Assembly: GCF_000277125.1 (NCBI RefSeq)
Contig: NC_016946.1
Coordinates: 186,001-250,000 of the forward strand
Source of the DNA: Mycobacterium intracellulare ATCC 13950
Lineage (GTDB): Bacteria; Actinomycetota; Actinomycetes; Mycobacteriales; Mycobacteriaceae
DNA length: 64,000 bases
Reading direction: 5' to 3'
In this document: positions 48,207 through 59,057 of the stretch, one piece after another
Layout of the letters: each line of letters starts with the position of its first letter
Position numbering within the stretch: position 1 is the stretch's first letter
Translations under genes and position numbers: made by a program
Notes under the pieces: generated by a model
Databases searched by the model: none
The model's input: the letters and a program-made list of their open reading frames with translations, nothing else
What the model was told of the DNA's origin: nothing

Positions 48207-49981
48207 CCCTCGAGCCGCAGCGCACCGTCCAGAAGTTCGTCGAAGCGCTCCAGCGCCTCGTCGGAGTCGGCGTCGATACCGCGCAGCGCCCCGCGATCGG
48301 CCAGATACCGCTGCGCGTAGAGCCGCGCGACCAGCGCCTTGCGCCCGCCGCCGCGGGTGGCGCGCTCCCAGGCGGCCTGCTCGATGAGCAACGCGCCGCC
48401 GTAGACGTCGCCCATGAATTGCGCCAGTCCGAACAGCCGCGCCTCGGCCAGCTCCCGGTCAAGTTTGGACCACGCGGTGATCGCCGCGTCGAGATCCTCG
48501 ATCCGGCCGGCGACCAGCCTAGTGGCTTCGTCGTCGTCGGCGACCGACACGGCGTCGCGCAGCCGGGCCAGCAGCGTCTCGTGCGCGCGGGTCTGCTCGA
48601 TCCCGCGGCGCACGTCCAGGCACAGGATGTTGTCCGGGCCCTCCCAAATGGTGTTGACCTGCGCGTCACGCAAAAGCCTTGCCACCGGCCAGGTCTCGAT
48701 GTAGCCGTTGCCGCCGTGGATCTCGATCGCGTCCGACGCCGCGGTGATCCCCAGCCGGCACACCTTCAGCTTGGTGACCGGCACCGCGATGCGCTGTCGC
48801 AGGCTGCGCGGCTGGCGATGGTTGGTGGCGCCGGTGCCGTCGAACACCAGCGCCTGGGCGGCCTCGACATCGACGATCATCTCGGCGAGCTTGCGCCGCA
48901 TCAACGGCTTGTCGATCAGCGCCCCGCCGAAGGCGCGCCGCTGCCGCGCGTAGCACAGCGACTCCACCAGGGCGCGCCGCGCATTGCCGAGCCCGAACAA
49001 CGCGATGCCCAGCCGCGCGGCGTTGGTCAGCTCCATCATGCGGCCCAGCCCCTTGCCGTCGGCGGGGCCGGACTCGGCGGTGGGTTCGCCCGACAGCAGG
49101 AACGCCTCGGCGTCGACGAACTCGACCTCGCCCGAGGCCACCGAACGGGTGCCGAGCTTGTCCTTCAGGCGCCGGACCCGCACCCCGTTGCGGGAGCCGT
49201 CGCGGCGGGTGCGCAGCACCAGGAAATTGGCGACGCCCCGCGAAGAGTCCGGTGCGCCTTCGGGTTTGGCCAGGACGACGAACGCCTCCCCGGCGCAGTT
49301 GGACGCAAACCACTTGAACCCGTTCAGCAGCCACGAGTCGCCGTGACGGGTGGCGGTCGTCTCGAGGGCGCCCAGGTCGGAGCCGCCGGTGCGCTCGGTG
49401 AGCAGCTGGGCCGTCTCCCCGGCCCACTCGCCGGAGGCGAATTTGGCCAGCACGTGTTCGGCCACGTCGGCCGGCGCGTAGGCCGCCACCAGCGACTGCA
49501 CCATGCCGCCGCCGGTGCCCAGCGCGCAGCCCATGCCGATATCGGCTTGATTGAGCAGATAATTCGACGCGAACAGCGTCAGCGACGAGCTCATCTTCGC
49601 CTCGCGCGCCTCGGTCCGCAGCGCCCGCTGGGCATCCAGGACGGCCCGCTTGGACTGGGTGAACGACGTCGGCATGACCACCTCGCTGACGTCGTGGCCC
49701 CACCGGTCGTAGCGCTGAAGCCGCGGCGGGTTGCGGTCGGTCTCCTCGGCCCACCGCGCCACCGGGCCCCCCATCAGCTCGCCGATGCGCGTCAGATGGC
49801 GCTCGGCCAGCCTCAGCTCGTCGGGCTGCAGGTAGTAGGCCATGGTGAACTGCAGCGTGGGATCGGTGCTGTACCAATTGAGACCGACGGCCCCGCCGTA
49901 GTTCTCCGTCGCGTAGCGCTGCGATTTTTCCTCGGTGGAGAACGGCAGCCTGTCCACCGCCTCCACGGCGTAGTCGCTCAT
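48203..49981 (-). CDS. fadE35: Acyl-CoA dehydrogenase FadE35
   Basis: FadE35 (Rv3797) is a large acyl-CoA dehydrogenase of the AidB-like type (592 aa). Flavin- and substrate-binding motifs include ASGEWAGETAQLLTERTGGSDLG, DSWLLNGFKWFASNCAGEAFVVLAKPEG and the C-terminal GGNGYIETWPVARLLRDAQVNTIWEGPDNI with the usual position of the C-terminal FAD contact. The C-terminal 130 residues form an extra helical domain as in AidB. The true substrate is unknown. The ATG at 49981 lies 10 bases after the Crp gene, so fadE35 appears to be the last member of a run with the FHA and Crp genes. Confidence 0.92.
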   Translation of the reverse strand: MSDYAVEAVDRLPFSTEEKSQRYATENYGGAVGLNWYSTDPTLQFTMAYYLQPDELRLAERHLTRIGELMGGPVARWAEETDRNPPRLQRYDRWGHDVSEVVMPTSFTQSKRAVLDAQRALRTEAREAKMSSSLTLFASNYLLNQADIGMGCALGTGGGMVQSLVAAYAPADVAEHVLAKFASGEWAGETAQLLTERTGGSDLGALETTATRHGDSWLLNGFKWFASNCAGEAFVVLAKPEGAPDSSRGVANFLVLRTRRDGSRNGVRVRRLKDKLGTRSVASGEVEFVDAEAFLLSGEPTAESGPADGKGLGRMMELTNAARLGIALFGLGNARRALVESLCYARQRRAFGGALIDKPLMRRKLAEMIVDVEAAQALVFDGTGATNHRQPRSLRQRIAVPVTKLKVCRLGITAASDAIEIHGGNGYIETWPVARLLRDAQVNTIWEGPDNILCLDVRRGIEQTRAHETLLARLRDAVSVADDDEATRLVAGRIEDLDAAITAWSKLDRELAEARLFGLAQFMGDVYGGALLIEQAAWERATRGGGRKALVARLYAQRYLADRGALRGIDADSDEALERFDELLDGALRLEG

Positions 49982-49991
49982 GGGACAGACG

Positions 49992-50651
49992 CTACGCGCC
50001 GAGCCGATCGTCGTGGGGTAGGGCGTAGCGGGTGCCGTCGGCGCCCCCGACGTCCCCGGCGCGTCTTGCCAGCGCGTCGGGGTTGATGATCACAACGGTC
50101 TTGCCTCTCAACGAGATCCAGCCGCGTGTCGTGAAGCTGCCCAATGCCTTGTTCACCGACACCCGGTCGGCGCCCACCAGCTGGGCCAGCTCGTCCTGGC
50201 TGAGTTCATGCGCGACCCGCAGCGCGCCGCCCTCGCGGGTGCCGAACCGCCTGCCCAGCGCCAACAGCTGGCGGGCGACGCGGGCGTTCACATCGCTGGA
50301 AACCATTTCGACGAGTTGTCGTTCGGCGGCCCGCACTCGCCGGGTCAGCGCCCGCAGCAGCTGTTCGGCGAGCGCCGGATCCCGCGCCATCGACGCGCGC
50401 AGGGAGGCGCGGTCCAGCCACAGGGCTCGCACCTCGGTGAGTGCGGTGGCGGTGCACGCGCGAGGGGCGGGGTCGAACACCGCCAGCTCGCCGAAGATGT
50501 CCGCGGGTCCCAGGATGGCCCGCACGCCGGTGCGGCCCGCGGGGTCGCGGAGGCTGATCGTCACCGTGCCTTCGGCGATCAGATAGAGCCGGTCACCCGG
50601 GTCGCCCTGGGCGAAGATCGTTTGGCCGGGCCGGAATTCGCAGGTGTACAT
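49992..50651 (-). CDS. Crp/Fnr-family regulator
   Basis: The 219-aa protein has an N-terminal cyclic-nucleotide-binding fold (QTIFAQGDPGDRLYLIAEGTVTISL, then ILGPADIFGELAVFDPAPRACTATALTEV). A C-terminal winged helix with VAHELSQDELAQLVGADRVSVNKALGSF recognises DNA. The nucleotide pocket retains GE and an arginine near ACTATA, so cAMP binding is possible. The start MYTCEFRPGQ at 50651 lies 7 bases past the FHA gene; the frame further upstream is inside that gene. Neither this nor the FHA gene occurs at this place in M. tuberculosis. It may regulate fadE35, which starts 10 bases past its stop. Confidence 0.9.
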   Translation of the reverse strand: MYTCEFRPGQTIFAQGDPGDRLYLIAEGTVTISLRDPAGRTGVRAILGPADIFGELAVFDPAPRACTATALTEVRALWLDRASLRASMARDPALAEQLLRALTRRVRAAERQLVEMVSSDVNARVARQLLALGRRFGTREGGALRVAHELSQDELAQLVGADRVSVNKALGSFTTRGWISLRGKTVVIINPDALARRAGDVGGADGTRYALPHDDRLGA

Positions 50652-50658
50652 CGTCGCA

Positions 50659-51117
50659 TCACGGCGTCTGGGCGGCGAGGAACACCAGCCGGAAATTGCC
50701 GATCTGCAGCACGTCGCCGTTGGCCAGCGCCGCGGAGTCGACGGCTTCGCGGTTGCGATAGGTGCCGTTGAGGCTGCCGAGGTCGACGACGCGGAATTCG
50801 CCGTTCTCGCTGCGGAATTCGGCATGCCGTCGGCTGACCGTGATGTCGTCGAGATAGATGTCGCTGGCCGGGTGGCGTCCGGCGGTCATGACGGGCTGGT
50901 TCAGGACGAAGTGCGATCCGACGTTGGGTCCCCGTTTGACCACGAGCATGGCCGAGCCGCGCTCCAGCGCCGCCGCCTCGGCCGCCGCCGACGACGTGTC
51001 GATCTCCTCGGGGACACCGTCCGCAGGCAACGCGGAGCCCCGGACCGCGGACAGGTCGCCGGTGGCGTCATCGGCCGCGATTCGCTGCTGTCGTGTGTCC
51101 CGTTGGGATGCGGACAC
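50659..51117 (-). CDS. FHA-domain protein closely resembling GarA
   Basis: The 152-aa protein ends in an FHA domain (residues 55-150) with GRHPASDIYLDDITVSRRHAEFR and GSLNGTYRNREAVDSAALANGD, the phosphothreonine-binding loops. By memory it is highly similar to GarA (Rv1827), which regulates 2-oxoglutarate metabolism and is controlled by phosphorylation on an N-terminal ETTSVFR motif. That motif is absent here: the N-terminus is PEEIDTSSAAAEAAAL. So this is probably a paralogue with a different control. It starts 18 bases past the stop of an exported protein and is followed by the Crp regulator with a 7-base gap. Confidence 0.9.
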   Translation of the reverse strand: MSASQRDTRQQRIAADDATGDLSAVRGSALPADGVPEEIDTSSAAAEAAALERGSAMLVVKRGPNVGSHFVLNQPVMTAGRHPASDIYLDDITVSRRHAEFRSENGEFRVVDLGSLNGTYRNREAVDSAALANGDVLQIGNFRLVFLAAQTP

Positions 51118-51135
51118 TTTCGCCTCTCATCTGCC

Positions 51136-51651
51136 CTACGCCCTCACCGGCACGACGAACTCGGAGGTGTAGAACTCCGCCGGGCTCTGCGCGTGGGCGT
51201 TCGGTTGCTCGATGATCACCCACACGCCGGTCGTGCCGGGCCGGATGCTGTCCTGGACGGTCGTGTTCCCGCTGCCCGCCCCGTCGGTGTCCAGGCCGGC
51301 GAAGGCGGTCCCGGGGTCGCCGGGCCCGCACGGCGCGGAGGAGGGGCGGGGCACCTGGATCAGTCCCACGTCGAAATGGGTGCCGGGCTCCGGCGGGTTC
51401 ACCAAATGGACGTCCGCGACCACCCTCGACCCTGCCGTGCGCACGACGGCGTACCCCGTCCCCAGCGAGGGGTGCGGCATCTGCACCGCAAAACTCACCA
51501 GGCTGAAATCGCAACGCCGAAGTTTGGCGTCGAAAACGACGGTGGTGCCGGCGCCCTCGGCCCCCGCCGTGCCGATGGCGAATGTCGTGGCCGGCAAAAC
51601 CAGCACCGTGAGCGCGGCCGCGGGGGTTTTCAGGCGTGACTGCGTGCGCAT
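51136..51651 (-). CDS. Secreted hypothetical protein
   Basis: The 171-aa product has an N-terminal signal peptide (MRTQSRLKTPAAALTVLVLP through about residue 33, ATTFAIGTAGAEGA). The mature part contains a pair of cysteines (RRCDFSL and SSAPCGPG), consistent with a disulfide. It is rich in Val/Gly/Pro and has no recognised domain. The ATG at 51651 has GAAGGGG upstream; an ATG twelve codons earlier would bury the signal peptide. It heads the run secreted protein-FHA-Crp-fadE35, and lies 184 bases downstream of embB with an AT-rich gap that may hold its promoter. Confidence 0.75.
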   Translation of the reverse strand: MRTQSRLKTPAAALTVLVLPATTFAIGTAGAEGAGTTVVFDAKLRRCDFSLVSFAVQMPHPSLGTGYAVVRTAGSRVVADVHLVNPPEPGTHFDVGLIQVPRPSSAPCGPGDPGTAFAGLDTDGAGSGNTTVQDSIRPGTTGVWVIIEQPNAHAQSPAEFYTSEFVVPVRA

Positions 51652-51835
51652 CGGGACTACCCCTTCCCGTCGTGTGAACTGGATCACATCGGAATGAGTA
51701 TTGTCCCGCGATTGGCCGATTCAAACCCTCGCCCAGCAATTACTCAGGCGTTAATTCGGTGCGTTATTCCGCGGAGGAATTGTGGCCGCGGCACGCCATT
51801 TAGACACGCCGATAATTCACGCTTTTCCGCCGCGG

Positions 51836-54800
51836 TTACGGCTTGATGCGGATCGGGCCCGGCGACCACCACCCGGTGCGGGTGGCGGTTCCGAGATCGA
51901 GCTGCGCGGGATGCGCGTCGGCGATGGTGTCGAATTTGCGCAGCGACCCCCAGTCGCGGCCCCAGTCGTGGGACAGGTACGTCGACATCACGTGGGCCCG
52001 CAGCAGCAGGTCGGTGATGCCCAGCAGCCCCCCGTTGGTTCCGTCCTCCCAGGTGTCGGTGTCCATCTTCTTGGCCGTGTAGTCCGGGGTGATGCGGAAT
52101 TTGGGGATCTCGGTGACGCCGTTGACGTGCAGCATCGGCTGCTGGCAGGGGAAGGCCAACCCGACCGCCCAGTCCATCAGCACCGGCTGCGTCGAGCCCA
52201 CGTACTCCTGCAGCGAACGCATCTCCGGCACCCGCGGCGGGGTCACCGCGATCCAGTCCTCAGGCGTCAGGGACAGGTCCTCGGCCACCACCCGCACGGC
52301 GACCGCGTCCGCCGGCATGTCGGAGCGGGCGAAACGCAGGTTGCGCCAGGCCTTTGGCTGCTCGCCGTTCAGGTCGTAGGGCACCAGCCGCCCGGCGGGC
52401 ACGATGCCGGCCCCGGTGTCACCCGCGGGCCCGGGCCGCCCGTACTCGAGCACCACCTTCTGGCCGTCGGTGTGGTGGTGCAGCACGCTGTTGCCGTCGA
52501 TCTTGCCGGCGGCGGACACCACCACGAGCGGATGGCCGGCATCGGGTTTGGGCAACCGGTACCACGCCGAGGTGAGCCTGCTCTGCTGCTGCGCCGCGGT
52601 GGTGTAGCTGCCGGCCAGCGGAACCCGATCGGGATCCAGGCCGTAGGGCAGCGGCACCGTCGAGCCGTTGATGCCCGGCGCGCTCAGCTTGGTCGGCGCG
52701 TCCCAGTCGTAGTCGGTTCCGGGTTGATTCGGGGTGATCCGAATGGCTTCGGCGACAATGTGTTCGGGCACACCGTTGGGACTGAATCCCACCGGGTGCT
52801 CCCCGCCCAGCGGCCCCAGCGGCCCGTAGTTGCCCGGTAGCGGCGCCATGTAGCCGACGTTGCTGTCCGGCTCGACGAGCACGTCGTCGGCCAGGCCGCA
52901 GCCCCCGCTGAACTCGCGCAGGTTGTCCCAGGCGTTGGAGTAGGTGGGGTACTGGCGCACGATGCCGGCCACCATCGACGCGATGAACACCAGCGCCATG
53001 AATCCCGCCGCGATGGGCACCGGTGCGGCCGTCAGCGCCCGCGCGACCCGGCCTTCGCCGCGGTCGCGGGACGCGAAGTGCAACCAGATCGCGTACAGCA
53101 CGGCCAGCACGAACAGCGCGAAAAAGATTGTGCTGACCGAGATTCCGCCGATCTTCGGCATGGTGCTGTTGAACGGGACGCCGTAGCTGGAGACGTACCA
53201 CCAGCCGTTGGTGGTGGCGAAGCACAGCGCCATCAGGAACAGCACCGCCGCCAGGAACGCCATCCTGTTCCGCGACCACCGCAGCACCGCGGGCGACACC
53301 AGCACCGTGGTCAGCGCGGCCATCGCCGCCCCCACCGCGGCGAACAGGCCGAAGTGGTGCACCCACTTGGTGGGCGTGAACATCAGGAAGAACATGGTGC
53401 CGAAGATGACGCCCATCAGCCGCCACGCCGGGCCGCGGGCCACACCCGGAACCCGCTTGCGCCGCAACATGATGAACACGGCGGTGAACAGGCACAGCGC
53501 GGTGATCAGGAAGCCGAAGCGGCGCGACAGCGAACCGTCGACGGTGGGCAGGATCAGGTAGTAGTAGCGCAGGTTCTCGGTGTACCACGCCTGGCTCGGC
53601 CCGATCGCGGTCCGAATCCTGGTGGCTTCCAACACCGCCCGCAGCGTCTGGTCGGCGAACACCACGGTCAGGATGACCGTGCCGGCGGCCAGCATGGGCG
53701 CCACCAGCGGCCACGTGCCCACCAGGCGATGACGGCGGACCAGGATGCGCAGGATCGGACGGCCACCGGCGACCAAGGCGGCCACGGCGATCAGGCCGGT
53801 GGGCTGCACACCGAGCGTGAACGCGGCGGTGATGACCGCCAGCGCCGCGGGAGTCAGCCGGCTGTACCGCATGGAACGTTCGATCAGCACGTAGGTGACC
53901 AGCGAACCGAGCGCGATGATCGGCTCGGGGCGCAGACCGTTGTCGAACGGCATCCACGCCGTCAGCAACACCATGCCCGCCGCCCAGTTCGCCGGCTTGC
54001 TGGCGGCCACCGCAGGCCCCAGCCGGGGCAGCACCTCGCGAGACAGCAACAGCCAGCACACGATTCCGGCGAACAGGTCCGGCAGTCGCATCCACAGGCT
54101 GGCGTCGCTGACGTGGGTCATCAGCGCCAGCAGGTTGTAGTACCAGCCGAAGGGGTCCTCGGGGCTGCCGAACCAGCGGAAGTAGTTCGACATGTAGCCG
54201 GCGCGATCGGCCACCCGCGCCATGCCGAGGATGTAGCCGTCGTCGGACGAGTTCGCCCCGATCACGTGCCAGAGCACGAACCCGAAGATCACCGCGACGT
54301 CGGCGAGGGTGAACGTGCGCCAATTCGCCGGAATGAGCCGGCGCATCCGCCGCCCGTCCAGCTGGTCGAGTCGCCACAACGCGACCAGCGCAACGATGGT
54401 CGCCACGATCGCCAACACCATCGCGACCAGTTTCAAAGTGGTTGGGGTGGTGGAGAACCGGGTGTCGATGGTCGCCGACAGCGTCAAGCCGGCCGGGGCC
54501 GGACCGGTCAGGTCGGTGAACACACCGACGATCTGCGGTCGCAGGTTCGGGTCGGGGAATCCGCCACCGATCGGTTTGCCCGCCGAATCATTGAGCCCGA
54601 CAAAGGTGGCGAACGTGCCGGCCTTCGTCGAGGTGATCTCGATGCGCTGGCACTGTGGCGACATCGCCTGGTCCCGGGACACGCTGGCGATCACCACATT
54701 GCGGTCGGTGACGTCGACGCGCTTGCCGTTGACGACGACGAACAGCGCGTTGAGCGCGGCGTCCTTGCCCTTCTTGGGCCCGGTGCCGACCACCACCCCG

Positions 54801-55045
54801 CCCTCCGGTGGCAGGTCGCGCACCAGCGAGCAGGGAACGGTGGCGGTCATGTCGACCGGGGTCAGCGAAATCAACGGTGCCGTAACGCTGTTCAGCTGTC
54901 CGTTCTGGGGCCAGTTCAGCGTCGCGGTCGTCTGCACGACGGGCAGCAGCGGGGTGGCGACGGACAGCACGAACCCGATCAGGCCGGCGATGGTCGCCAC
55001 CCAACGCGTCGTTCGCACGTCGTCGCGCATCCTCGGCGCGCTCAT
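51836..55045 (-). CDS. embB: Arabinosyltransferase EmbB
   Basis: EmbB (Rv3795) is a GT-C membrane arabinosyltransferase that, with EmbA, builds the terminal arabinan hexa-arabinofuranosyl motif; it is the main ethambutol target. The 1069-aa protein is 29 aa shorter than in M. tuberculosis, partly because a loop before [12 protein letters not shown] is absent. The catalytic [11 protein letters not shown] places Asp268-Asp269 and Met275, equivalent to M. tuberculosis Asp299 and Met306. About 15 helices are followed by two carbohydrate-binding periplasmic domains. The Ile-Leu preceding that Met is intact, the ethambutol-susceptible form. Start overlaps the embA stop (ATGA). Confidence 0.96.
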   Translation of the reverse strand: MSAPRMRDDVRTTRWVATIAGLIGFVLSVATPLLPVVQTTATLNWPQNGQLNSVTAPLISLTPVDMTATVPCSLVRDLPPEGGVVVGTGPKKGKDAALNALFVVVNGKRVDVTDRNVVIASVSRDQAMSPQCQRIEITSTKAGTFATFVGLNDSAGKPIGGGFPDPNLRPQIVGVFTDLTGPAPAGLTLSATIDTRFSTTPTTLKLVAMVLAIVATIVALVALWRLDQLDGRRMRRLIPANWRTFTLADVAVIFGFVLWHVIGANSSDDGYILGMARVADRAGYMSNYFRWFGSPEDPFGWYYNLLALMTHVSDASLWMRLPDLFAGIVCWLLLSREVLPRLGPAVAASKPANWAAGMVLLTAWMPFDNGLRPEPIIALGSLVTYVLIERSMRYSRLTPAALAVITAAFTLGVQPTGLIAVAALVAGGRPILRILVRRHRLVGTWPLVAPMLAAGTVILTVVFADQTLRAVLEATRIRTAIGPSQAWYTENLRYYYLILPTVDGSLSRRFGFLITALCLFTAVFIMLRRKRVPGVARGPAWRLMGVIFGTMFFLMFTPTKWVHHFGLFAAVGAAMAALTTVLVSPAVLRWSRNRMAFLAAVLFLMALCFATTNGWWYVSSYGVPFNSTMPKIGGISVSTIFFALFVLAVLYAIWLHFASRDRGEGRVARALTAAPVPIAAGFMALVFIASMVAGIVRQYPTYSNAWDNLREFSGGCGLADDVLVEPDSNVGYMAPLPGNYGPLGPLGGEHPVGFSPNGVPEHIVAEAIRITPNQPGTDYDWDAPTKLSAPGINGSTVPLPYGLDPDRVPLAGSYTTAAQQQSRLTSAWYRLPKPDAGHPLVVVSAAGKIDGNSVLHHHTDGQKVVLEYGRPGPAGDTGAGIVPAGRLVPYDLNGEQPKAWRNLRFARSDMPADAVAVRVVAEDLSLTPEDWIAVTPPRVPEMRSLQEYVGSTQPVLMDWAVGLAFPCQQPMLHVNGVTEIPKFRITPDYTAKKMDTDTWEDGTNGGLLGITDLLLRAHVMSTYLSHDWGRDWGSLRKFDTIADAHPAQLDLGTATRTGWWSPGPIRIKP

Positions 55046-58000
55046 GGCAACGCCCGAATCGGTCCCTGCCGGCTCCAGCCGTGCACTGTCATCACACCCT
55101 GTTCAATCGCGGCGTCCGGCGCCAAATCAGCCGGCACCAACCGGAAGTACTGCTCCACGGATCCCCAGTCGCGATACCAATCGCCGCGCAGATACGTCGA
55201 GATCGTCGACGTGCGCAGCAGCGCCTGGGCGAACAGGAAGGGCCCGCCGGCCTCGCTGGACTGCCACAGGTTCGACGACGCCGCCGTCTGCTTGCGGTCG
55301 GGAAGGATGCGGTACCCCGGAAGTTCGGCAACGCCAAGGTGTTCGGAGAACGGCCGCTGGCACGGGAAGTTGGCGGCGGTCGCGATGTCCATCAGCACCG
55401 GCGTCTGCGACCCGACCAGTTGCTGCAGGGTTTCCAGCACCGGCACCCGCGGCGGCGTGAACGCGAACCACTGCTCGGAGCTCAGGTTCGGGTCGTAGGC
55501 GACGATGCGCGCCACGTTCGCCTCCGGCGGCGCCCACGCCAGCGGGAAACGCAGGTTGCGCCACGCCGGCTGCGGGCCGATGTCGATCGGCTGCACCTCG
55601 GCCAGCGGCTGGGTGGTGCCGTCCGGGCGGGTGACGCCCCATTGCAGCTTCAGCGATTGCCCGTAGGTGAAGGTGCCGTCCTCCTTGTAGGACCAGATCG
55701 CGCCGGCGGCGGAGACGACCACCAGGGGCCGGTCGGGGGTGCGCGCGGGCAGCTGGTACCAGGCCGAGGTGGCGGTGGCGGCCAGCGTGTTCTCGCCGTA
55801 GCTGCCCATCACCGGGGTGCGGGCCGGGTCCAGCCCGAACGGCAGCGCCGCGTGGGAGCCGTTGACCCCGACCGGGCCCTTGCCGCCGGCGGTGCCCGCC
55901 GAGTCGCTGTAGGCGACGTTCGGCTTGTTCGGGGAGGCGTCGGAGTTGACCAGTCCCGGCTTGGTCACCACCGGGTCGGATTGCAGGTCCTCGCCCACGC
56001 CTTCGGGTTTGAAGCCCACCGGATTGACGCCCCCGAGCGGCCCGTCGGGCCCGAAGGTCTGGCCCGGTGCCGGGGCCAGCATGCCCGCGTTGGGGTCGGG
56101 CTCGGCCAGCACGTCGTCGGCCATGGCGCAGCTGGTGGCGGACAGGCCCGAAGTGATCGCGGCGAGGTTGGCCTTGCCGGTGGTGTAGAGCGGGTAGCGG
56201 AACACCGCGCCCTTGGTCAGCGAGGCGACCTCGCCGACGACCATGATGGTCGCGACCACCAGCAGCGGGGTCGACGCCAGGACGCGGTTGCGCCGGTTGT
56301 CCTTGACCTCGGTGTGGCCGGCGTAGTCCATCCGGAAGTGCTGCCAGGCGGCCAGCAGTCCGGTGATGATCGACAACGTCAGGAACATCGACGTCACCGG
56401 GTGGCTGGCGACGACCGGTTGGATGTCGTACCACGGCACCCCGTAGTTGCCGACGTAGAACCAGCCGTTGATGCCGGAGGTGGCCCACGCCAGCACGAAC
56501 AGCAGCGCGGTGACGTACAGGGTCAGGTTGCGGCGGTTGTGCAGGCCGATCCGCGAGCAGGCGAACGCGGTGACCGCGCCCAGCGCCCCGGCCAGTCCCG
56601 CGAAGGCACCGAACTGGATCGCCCACTTCGTCGGGGTGAACGTGACGAGCAGCAGGCCGATCGCGGTGGTGCCGATCAGCCGCCAGGCCGGGCCGCTGGC
56701 CACGCCGGGAACGTGGCCGCGGCGCAGCAGGATGACCGGCATCCCGAACAGGCACAGCAGCAGGATCAGCACCGCGAACCGCCGCGCCATCGATCCGTCG
56801 GGGTTGGACTCGACCGTGAGGAAGTAGTAGCGCAGCCAGTCCTGGTACCAGGCGATCGTCGGCCCGACCTTGTATTTGATGCGGGCGGACTCCAGCACCG
56901 TGGCCAGCGTCTGGCTGCGGAACACCACCACGAGGATCACCGAGAGCGACGCGCCCAGCACCGCCAGCGGCGCCAGCAGCCCGTCGGTCGCCCGGCGGCG
57001 CCGGATCGTCTGGGCGACGGCCCGCGCCCCGGTCAGCAGCGCGGCCACGGCGATCAGACCCTGCGGCGCCAGCGTCGCGCTCAGCAGCGCCACGATGATG
57101 GCCACCGCGGCCGGGGCGAGCCGCCGCAGGGCGATCGCGCGTTCCACCAGCATCCAGGTGACCAGCACGCCGAGGGCGATCAGTGGTTCGGGCCGCAGCC
57201 CGTTGTTGAACGGCAGCCAGGCCGCGACGAAAACCGCGCCCGCGGTGAAGACCGCGACGCGGTTGGCCGCCAGTCCATCCCTGCCGGGGCCCAGCCGGCG
57301 CAGCATCCAATGGCCGATGATCAGCCAGCAGCCGATCCCGGCCAGCGTGGCGGGCAGCCGCATCCAGACGCCCGCCGTGCTCACCGAGGCGAGCTTCGAC
57401 AGCACCCCGAGATACCAGTCGAAGGGGGCGTCGGTGGTACCGAAGTAGCGGTAGTAGTTGGCGACGTAACCGGCGCGCGGAGCGACGCGGGCGACGGTCA
57501 GGTTGTAGCCGTCGTCCGATGTGGTGGCGCCAATGATGTGCCACAGCAACAGGGTTGCGATCACCCCGGCGTCGGCGATCCACGTCGCCAGCCCGACGCG
57601 CCGCCAGTTCGCCAGGTGCGTGCCGGGCCGGTACCGGGACAGCCAGGCGATGGGGGAGCGCCAGTTGAGCAGCGTGCCGCCGCCCCGGCTGCGGCGGTCC
57701 AGCACCGCGAGCGCCACGATGGCCGTCAGCACGGACAGGACGCCCAGCGCCATCACAATCTTCTTGACCGCGGTGGGCGCGGTGATGAATCGGGTGTCGA
57801 TGTCGACCCGGGCCGAAAGCCCCGGCCCCGCGGGCACCTTCAGATCGGTGAAGATCCCGCCGACCTGGGGCTTCTTTTCGGCCGGCAGGACGCCGGTGGC
57901 GCCGGGTATGCCGACGAACTCGGCGCCGGCCGCCCCGACGCCGGCCCAGGCGTGCAGCACGCTGCAGGCCCCGGCGGCGATGGCCGAGCGCTGCGCCACC

Positions 58001-58368
58001 GCCGCGACGGTGTCGCGGAACGCCACGACGACGACGTCCTTGTTCGCGCGCACGAACAGCCCGTTCTTCCCGGCGTCCATCCCGCCGGGCGGCAGCGTCG
58101 AGACCACCAAACCCCCGCTGGCGGGTAGGGTCGCGATGTCCGGGCAGGGAATGGAGATGTCCAGCGCGCGGGGCGCCCCCGACACCAGGGGCGCGGTGAT
58201 CTGGCTGACGTGCCCGTCCACCGTGCCCTGCGGCCACAGCACCGTCGCCGTGGTCTGTTTCGCCGGAAGCACCGGGACGAGGAGGCACAACAACAGCCCC
58301 GCGATTCCCGCGACCGCGGCCACCGATCGTGGGATGCGCTGCGATCGCTCATTACGGTCGTGGGGCAC
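55042..58368 (-). CDS. embA: Arabinosyltransferase EmbA
   Basis: EmbA (Rv3794; 1108 aa here, 1094 there) is the partner of EmbB in arabinogalactan terminal branching. It has the same GT-C layout, with [29 protein letters not shown] as the active-site loop, then transmembrane helices and a long periplasmic domain ending [15 protein letters not shown]. The GTG at 58368 begins VPHDRNERS, matching the known N-terminus MPHDGNERS; the open frame upstream (to 58569) overlaps the DinB gene and was rejected. In M. tuberculosis embA directly follows embC. Here a three-gene cassette lies between them, ending 65 bases upstream. Confidence 0.96.
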   Translation of the reverse strand: MPHDRNERSQRIPRSVAAVAGIAGLLLCLLVPVLPAKQTTATVLWPQGTVDGHVSQITAPLVSGAPRALDISIPCPDIATLPASGGLVVSTLPPGGMDAGKNGLFVRANKDVVVVAFRDTVAAVAQRSAIAAGACSVLHAWAGVGAAGAEFVGIPGATGVLPAEKKPQVGGIFTDLKVPAGPGLSARVDIDTRFITAPTAVKKIVMALGVLSVLTAIVALAVLDRRSRGGGTLLNWRSPIAWLSRYRPGTHLANWRRVGLATWIADAGVIATLLLWHIIGATTSDDGYNLTVARVAPRAGYVANYYRYFGTTDAPFDWYLGVLSKLASVSTAGVWMRLPATLAGIGCWLIIGHWMLRRLGPGRDGLAANRVAVFTAGAVFVAAWLPFNNGLRPEPLIALGVLVTWMLVERAIALRRLAPAAVAIIVALLSATLAPQGLIAVAALLTGARAVAQTIRRRRATDGLLAPLAVLGASLSVILVVVFRSQTLATVLESARIKYKVGPTIAWYQDWLRYYFLTVESNPDGSMARRFAVLILLLCLFGMPVILLRRGHVPGVASGPAWRLIGTTAIGLLLVTFTPTKWAIQFGAFAGLAGALGAVTAFACSRIGLHNRRNLTLYVTALLFVLAWATSGINGWFYVGNYGVPWYDIQPVVASHPVTSMFLTLSIITGLLAAWQHFRMDYAGHTEVKDNRRNRVLASTPLLVVATIMVVGEVASLTKGAVFRYPLYTTGKANLAAITSGLSATSCAMADDVLAEPDPNAGMLAPAPGQTFGPDGPLGGVNPVGFKPEGVGEDLQSDPVVTKPGLVNSDASPNKPNVAYSDSAGTAGGKGPVGVNGSHAALPFGLDPARTPVMGSYGENTLAATATSAWYQLPARTPDRPLVVVSAAGAIWSYKEDGTFTYGQSLKLQWGVTRPDGTTQPLAEVQPIDIGPQPAWRNLRFPLAWAPPEANVARIVAYDPNLSSEQWFAFTPPRVPVLETLQQLVGSQTPVLMDIATAANFPCQRPFSEHLGVAELPGYRILPDRKQTAASSNLWQSSEAGGPFLFAQALLRTSTISTYLRGDWYRDWGSVEQYFRLVPADLAPDAAIEQGVMTVHGWSRQGPIRALP

Positions 58369-58433
58369 GAGGCTCGATCGTAAGCGACGCGGCTTTGTGC
58401 CATCTGGACGCGGGGCCGCGCAGCGGGGCGCTG

Positions 58434-59057
58434 CTATCCGCCGAGCCGGGCCGCCAGGGTCGCGTGCCCGGGACCGTCGAGGTCGGCGAGCGCGGCCGGG
58501 CGCCCGGACATCGCCATGAGCAGCGCCTCGCCGGGGCCGGTCACCTCGGGCCCGTCGCCGTGCGTCCACTCGACGTCGGTGGCGCGCAGGCGCAGACCCC
58601 TGATCCGCCGTCCCGCGCCGATCCTGGGGTTGCCGGGCACCAGGGAGAGGACCCGCTCCAGGCGGTCGGGCGGGATCTCGCGCGGCCGGTCCAGCGCGCG
58701 GCGGATGTCCTGGTGATGGATCGTGCCGTCGACGAGGGCGATCATTCCCCCGAAACCCGCTGTCAATCCGCGTGGTTCGAGGTGGTTGCGCAGAAACTCC
58801 AGCAATTGTTGCGGGGTCAGGTGCGAGAATTCATCGACGCCCACCTGGTTGGCCCGCACCACCAGGCCCTTCGCGAATCGCTTCACCAGCCCCAGGGCGC
58901 CGAGCTCCTCGTAGCTGATCACATGCGCGACAACGTCTTTCACGCTCCATCGCGCGCACAGGCTGGGCGCCTCCCAGTCCCGCGGCGCCAGGGTGGCCAA
59001 AAAGTCCGCCAGGTCGGCCCGTTCGGCGCGGGCCATGGGCATCAGGTCGGCGGTCAT
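58434..59057 (-). CDS. DinB/maleylpyruvate isomerase-fold protein
   Basis: The 207-aa protein fits the actinobacterial mycothiol-dependent maleylpyruvate-isomerase/DinB_2 fold (TIGR03083). N-terminal PTL-like region [34 protein letters not shown] and the later [18 protein letters not shown] provide the metal-binding histidines seen in such four-helix bundles. C-terminal domain with [23 protein letters not shown] resembles the SCP2-like tail. Substrate unknown; thiol chemistry with mycothiol is likely. It is the last gene of the ArsR cassette; its ATG overlaps the SRPBCC stop by 4 bases. embA follows on the same strand. Confidence 0.85.
   Translation of the reverse strand: MTADLMPMARAERADLADFLATLAPRDWEAPSLCARWSVKDVVAHVISYEELGALGLVKRFAKGLVVRANQVGVDEFSHLTPQQLLEFLRNHLEPRGLTAGFGGMIALVDGTIHHQDIRRALDRPREIPPDRLERVLSLVPGNPRIGAGRRIRGLRLRATDVEWTHGDGPEVTGPGEALLMAMSGRPAALADLDGPGHATLAARLGG

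Noticed and set aside
53078..58128. Long plus-strand frames antisense to embB and embA
   Set aside because: Gln/Arg/His-rich translations typical of antisense frames in high-GC coding DNA.
58369..58569. Upstream extension of embA by 67 codons
   Set aside because: It overlaps the DinB gene and is Arg-rich; the GTG at 58368 reproduces the known EmbA N-terminus.
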